Positions 61,982 to 64,000 of a stretch of 64,000 nucleotides of DNA are shown here, one piece after another. The translations under genes were made by a program, and so were the position numbers. How positions within the stretch are numbered: the stretch's first letter is position 1; each line of letters begins with the position of its first letter. The notes under the pieces are model-generated. The model ran no database searches, had not been told where the DNA came from, and saw only the letters and a program-made list of their open reading frames with translations. This stretch comes from Prorocentrum cordatum (Eukaryota > Sar > Dinophyceae > Prorocentrales > Prorocentraceae), in the NCBI GenBank assembly GCA_963575745.1, contig CAUYUJ010006558.1, forward strand, positions 433,501-497,500, written 5' to 3'.

Positions 61982-63262
61982 ATGCGGCCACAGCCAGTCA
62001 AAGAGGGGGAGAGTGACATCGAGCAGATGCTGGTGGAGCTCTTCATGAGCTCGACGAAGAGCGAGCACGTGCCCACCGAGGAGACGCTGATCGACGAGAA
62101 GTTCCTGGCGGACATGGAGAGCCTCAAGTACCCCGCCCTGGACGACGCGGCGCGGACCAACTTCGCGAACGTGACCATGCAGTCATCGCTGGGCAGGAGA
62201 TTCTACTTGTGGTTGGTAAGCTGTGACGAGCGGAAGGCGAAGTACGATGCGATGGACGGCAACGCCAAGAAGACCTGGCGGAAGGACTGGCTGCAATCAA
62301 AGTACGACTCGATTCAGGAGAGCAGGTCAAAGCTGATGCAGACCATCCACGAGGATGAGCGCCTGGGCGAGTGGATGAACTTCGACGCGATGATCCAAGC
62401 CGAGGGCGGGCTCGGCATGAACCCGAGGGCCGTGATCGCGGGCTGCATGAACATAGCGAGGTCCTGCATCGAGGCTGGGCCAAAGAGGGTGCGCATCGAC
62501 AAGGACTCCAAGCGCATCCAGTTTCGGAGGTTCAGGGACATGGACAAGAAATCCAAGAGGACGACGTGGGGTCAGCTGGAGGAAGAGATGAACGACAAGA
62601 AGACGTCTTCAAGCTGTGCCTTGGGCTCGCAAGTGGGTGCGACGCAGCAGTTCGAGACGCCGCCCAAGGCTGCAGCTCCAGCCTTTCAGAAGAGGGTCGA
62701 GGAGGTGGGCGCGAGCAAGGCCGAGATCACCGAGCACAACAAGGACAAGGACCAGGAGAAGCTCCAGGATGCTACGTCGAGCAAGGCGACGACGGGCTCG
62801 CCGTCAGCTAAAGTGAAGGCCACGGCCAAGGCTCAGGCGGCAACTACTAAATTAGGGAAGGCCAAGGCTAAAGGGAAAGCTGGCAAGAAATCTGCGCCAA
62901 TTTCGGAGGCTGTCGTGAAGAAGAAGGCACGTGAAACAACTACGCAGCATTCACAGATGATGAAGAAAACCAAGCGCTTGCTGGAGCAGATCAACGGCGA
63001 CGAACCCTCTCTGAAGTGGGCCAAGACCGACCGCTTCGAAGGGAAACTGCAGCGTGCGATCTCCCGCCTGGACAAGTTCATCAAGCAGGACGCGAACCTG
63101 AAGGCCATGTTCGATGACGGTGAGGATTGGGACGTCGAGTGCACAGACATGAACCAGGCGATGGCGAAGTTCAACGAGATCACCGACAAGATCAACGACA
63201 TCGGGGAGCTGGTGGGCCGCATCAACAGCCTCAACGAGGAGGACGCGACGTCCAGCCAGTAG
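61982..63262 (+). CDS. Gene G, helical basic protein of unknown function (426 aa)
   Basis: Intact frame starting MRPQPVKEGESDIEQMLVEL; 5 bp upstream GATTAGCAG could be a splice acceptor. N-terminal domain (residues 1-195): helices and conserved-looking aromatic positions (GRRFYLWLVSCDERKAKYDA, TWRKDWLQSKYDSIQ, EWMNFDAMIQAEGGLG, AVIAGCMNIARSC). Then a Lys/Ala/Thr-rich linker (residues 245-320) with KARETTTQHSQ. The C-terminal helical part (SLKWAKTDRFEGKLQRAISR, FNEITDKINDIGELVGRINS) ends DATSSQ. A nucleic-acid-associated role is plausible from charge only. Same strand and style as gene F 700 bp upstream; the two may be related in function. No family recognised. Confidence 0.7.
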   Translation: MRPQPVKEGESDIEQMLVELFMSSTKSEHVPTEETLIDEKFLADMESLKYPALDDAARTNFANVTMQSSLGRRFYLWLVSCDERKAKYDAMDGNAKKTWRKDWLQSKYDSIQESRSKLMQTIHEDERLGEWMNFDAMIQAEGGLGMNPRAVIAGCMNIARSCIEAGPKRVRIDKDSKRIQFRRFRDMDKKSKRTTWGQLEEEMNDKKTSSSCALGSQVGATQQFETPPKAAAPAFQKRVEEVGASKAEITEHNKDKDQEKLQDATSSKATTGSPSAKVKATAKAQAATTKLGKAKAKGKAGKKSAPISEAVVKKKARETTTQHSQMMKKTKRLLEQINGDEPSLKWAKTDRFEGKLQRAISRLDKFIKQDANLKAMFDDGEDWDVECTDMNQAMAKFNEITDKINDIGELVGRINSLNEEDATSSQ

Positions 63263-63291
63263 AGTGCATCAGCGACACTCTACATACGAGC

Positions 63292-63309
63292 CCTCGCTGA
63301 TCAGCGAGG
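63292..63309. terminator. Palindrome downstream of gene G
   Basis: CCTCGCTGA and its exact complement form an 18-bp palindrome, followed by C A and six T, 30 bp after the gene G stop. In a bacterium this would look like a terminator. Dinoflagellate transcription ends differently, so it may only be a 3' UTR structure. 63310-63630 has no supported gene. Confidence 0.3.
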
Positions 63310-63635
63310 CATTTTTTGCTGTGTTTCAGGCGCGTGCATTCCACGTGGGGGAGGGAGAACTCACCCTCGAGAGAGATAAAGGGACAAGGGACTTCGAATG
63401 GCATGCGCAATCACAGCTGCGCGCTCAGTTGGCCAGCACGGGGCGCCAACTACTTCACAGTCATTCGACTGGAAGTGCTGCGATAGCGGGAACCATGTCC
63501 TCCTTCCTTCTCCGCCCCACCATCCTCCTCCTCTTCCTCCAATTCCTGCCTCAAACTGTCACGTCAATCACCCTCGTCGGCATCCCGTGGACCCGATTCG
63601 AGCTAAAAACCTTGAAAAAAATACGCGGGAGCTTC

Positions 63636-63815
63636 AGGGGAGCTCCAGGGTAGCTTTAGGGTAGCTTTAGGGTAGCTTTAGGGTAGCTTTTGGGTAGGTG
63701 GGCGTCTCGCTCGATACATCCTCACAAAATCAGACGGTAGCTTCAGGGTAGCTTTAGGGTAGCTTTCGGGTAGCTTTCGGGTAGCTTTCGGGTAGCTTTC
63801 GGGTAGCTCTCGGGA
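63636..63815 (+). repeat. 11-bp AGGGTAGCTTT tandem repeat
   Basis: Two blocks (63640-63697 and 63731-63812) of an 11-bp unit AGGGTAGCTTT with a CGGGTAGCTTT variant. Many units contain TTTAGGG. The reverse complement shares CTAAAGCTAC with the (GCTAAR)n satellite at 29.9-30.3 kb. 63816-64000 is unassigned and runs to the window end. Confidence 0.9.
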
Positions 63816-64000
63816 GCCTCCAAAGTAGGTCTGGCGCAGTCACGTGATAGGATTCTTGGAGGAATGTCGTGATTTTCGCTTTCATCGCAACACTTGGACA
63901 CTACTCTGGATCTCGTTTTGAGAACATCCACCTCTTCTGTCTCGCTTTAGCGCTGTGCTGAGGGACGAAAGCGCCAGGGTACGGCGTCGCCCGAGCGCAA

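Noticed and set aside
1-64000. rRNA, tRNA or snRNA genes
   Set aside because: No cloverleaf-box motifs or rRNA core sequences were recognised by eye; a covariance-model search would be needed to exclude small RNAs.

Overview
The window is nuclear DNA of a dinoflagellate. Three things point there. Degenerate copies of the dinoflagellate spliced leader (TCCGTAGCC...TTGGCTCAAG) lie just upstream of at least five open reading frames. Three LINE retrotransposons carry dinoflagellate-style polyproteins. One intron appears to use a GA donor with an AG acceptor. The DNA is GC-rich, dense in (TCC)n/(GGA)n and (CT)n tracts, and poor in recognisable host genes. The species cannot be named from the sequence alone.

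Layout. Positions 1-1.2 kb hold GC-rich degenerate tandem repeats. From about 1.27 to 20.3 kb a 32-bp repeat beginning AGGATGTCTCAAGCG recurs in about ten arrays and is not seen elsewhere in the window. Six coding units lie on the + strand between these arrays: ORF A (3044), ORF B (6336, split by a terminal-inverted-repeat intron), ORF C (7543), ORF D (8875), a DDE transposase with one frameshift (13208-15558), and a protein with an Ulp1/C48-like His-Asp-Gln-Cys signature (to 19001). Three clusters of a (CT)n-plus-150-bp module and a 680-bp foldback element sit among them. I read this as a candidate giant DNA transposon or a composite of retrocopied genes. It is the most interesting part of the window.

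Positions 20.4-37.5 kb contain no convincing gene. They hold C-rich DNA, degenerate CCCAAGAGG-type repeats, four small inverted-repeat (MITE-like) elements, a 100-N assembly gap (28523-28622), a (GCTAAR)n satellite, a duplicated module with 85-bp tandem repeats, and long (TCC)n tracts.

Positions 37.6-57.7 kb hold three decayed LINEs. LINE 1 (+) and LINE 2 (-) are convergent and share a domain order: endonuclease, reverse transcriptase, Cys/His motif, RNase H, C-terminal zinc motif. LINE 3 (-) belongs to a different lineage: coiled-coil ORF1, then RNase H, endonuclease, reverse transcriptase, C2H2 fingers, and a cytosine-methyltransferase-like PPC domain. All three are interrupted by frameshifts or stops.

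Positions 57.8-64 kb hold perfect palindromes, trinucleotide repeats and two intact same-strand genes of unknown function: F (59669-61269, probably two exons, with a relict spliced leader abutting its ATG) and G (61982-63262). The window ends in an 11-bp tandem repeat that contains TTTAGGG.
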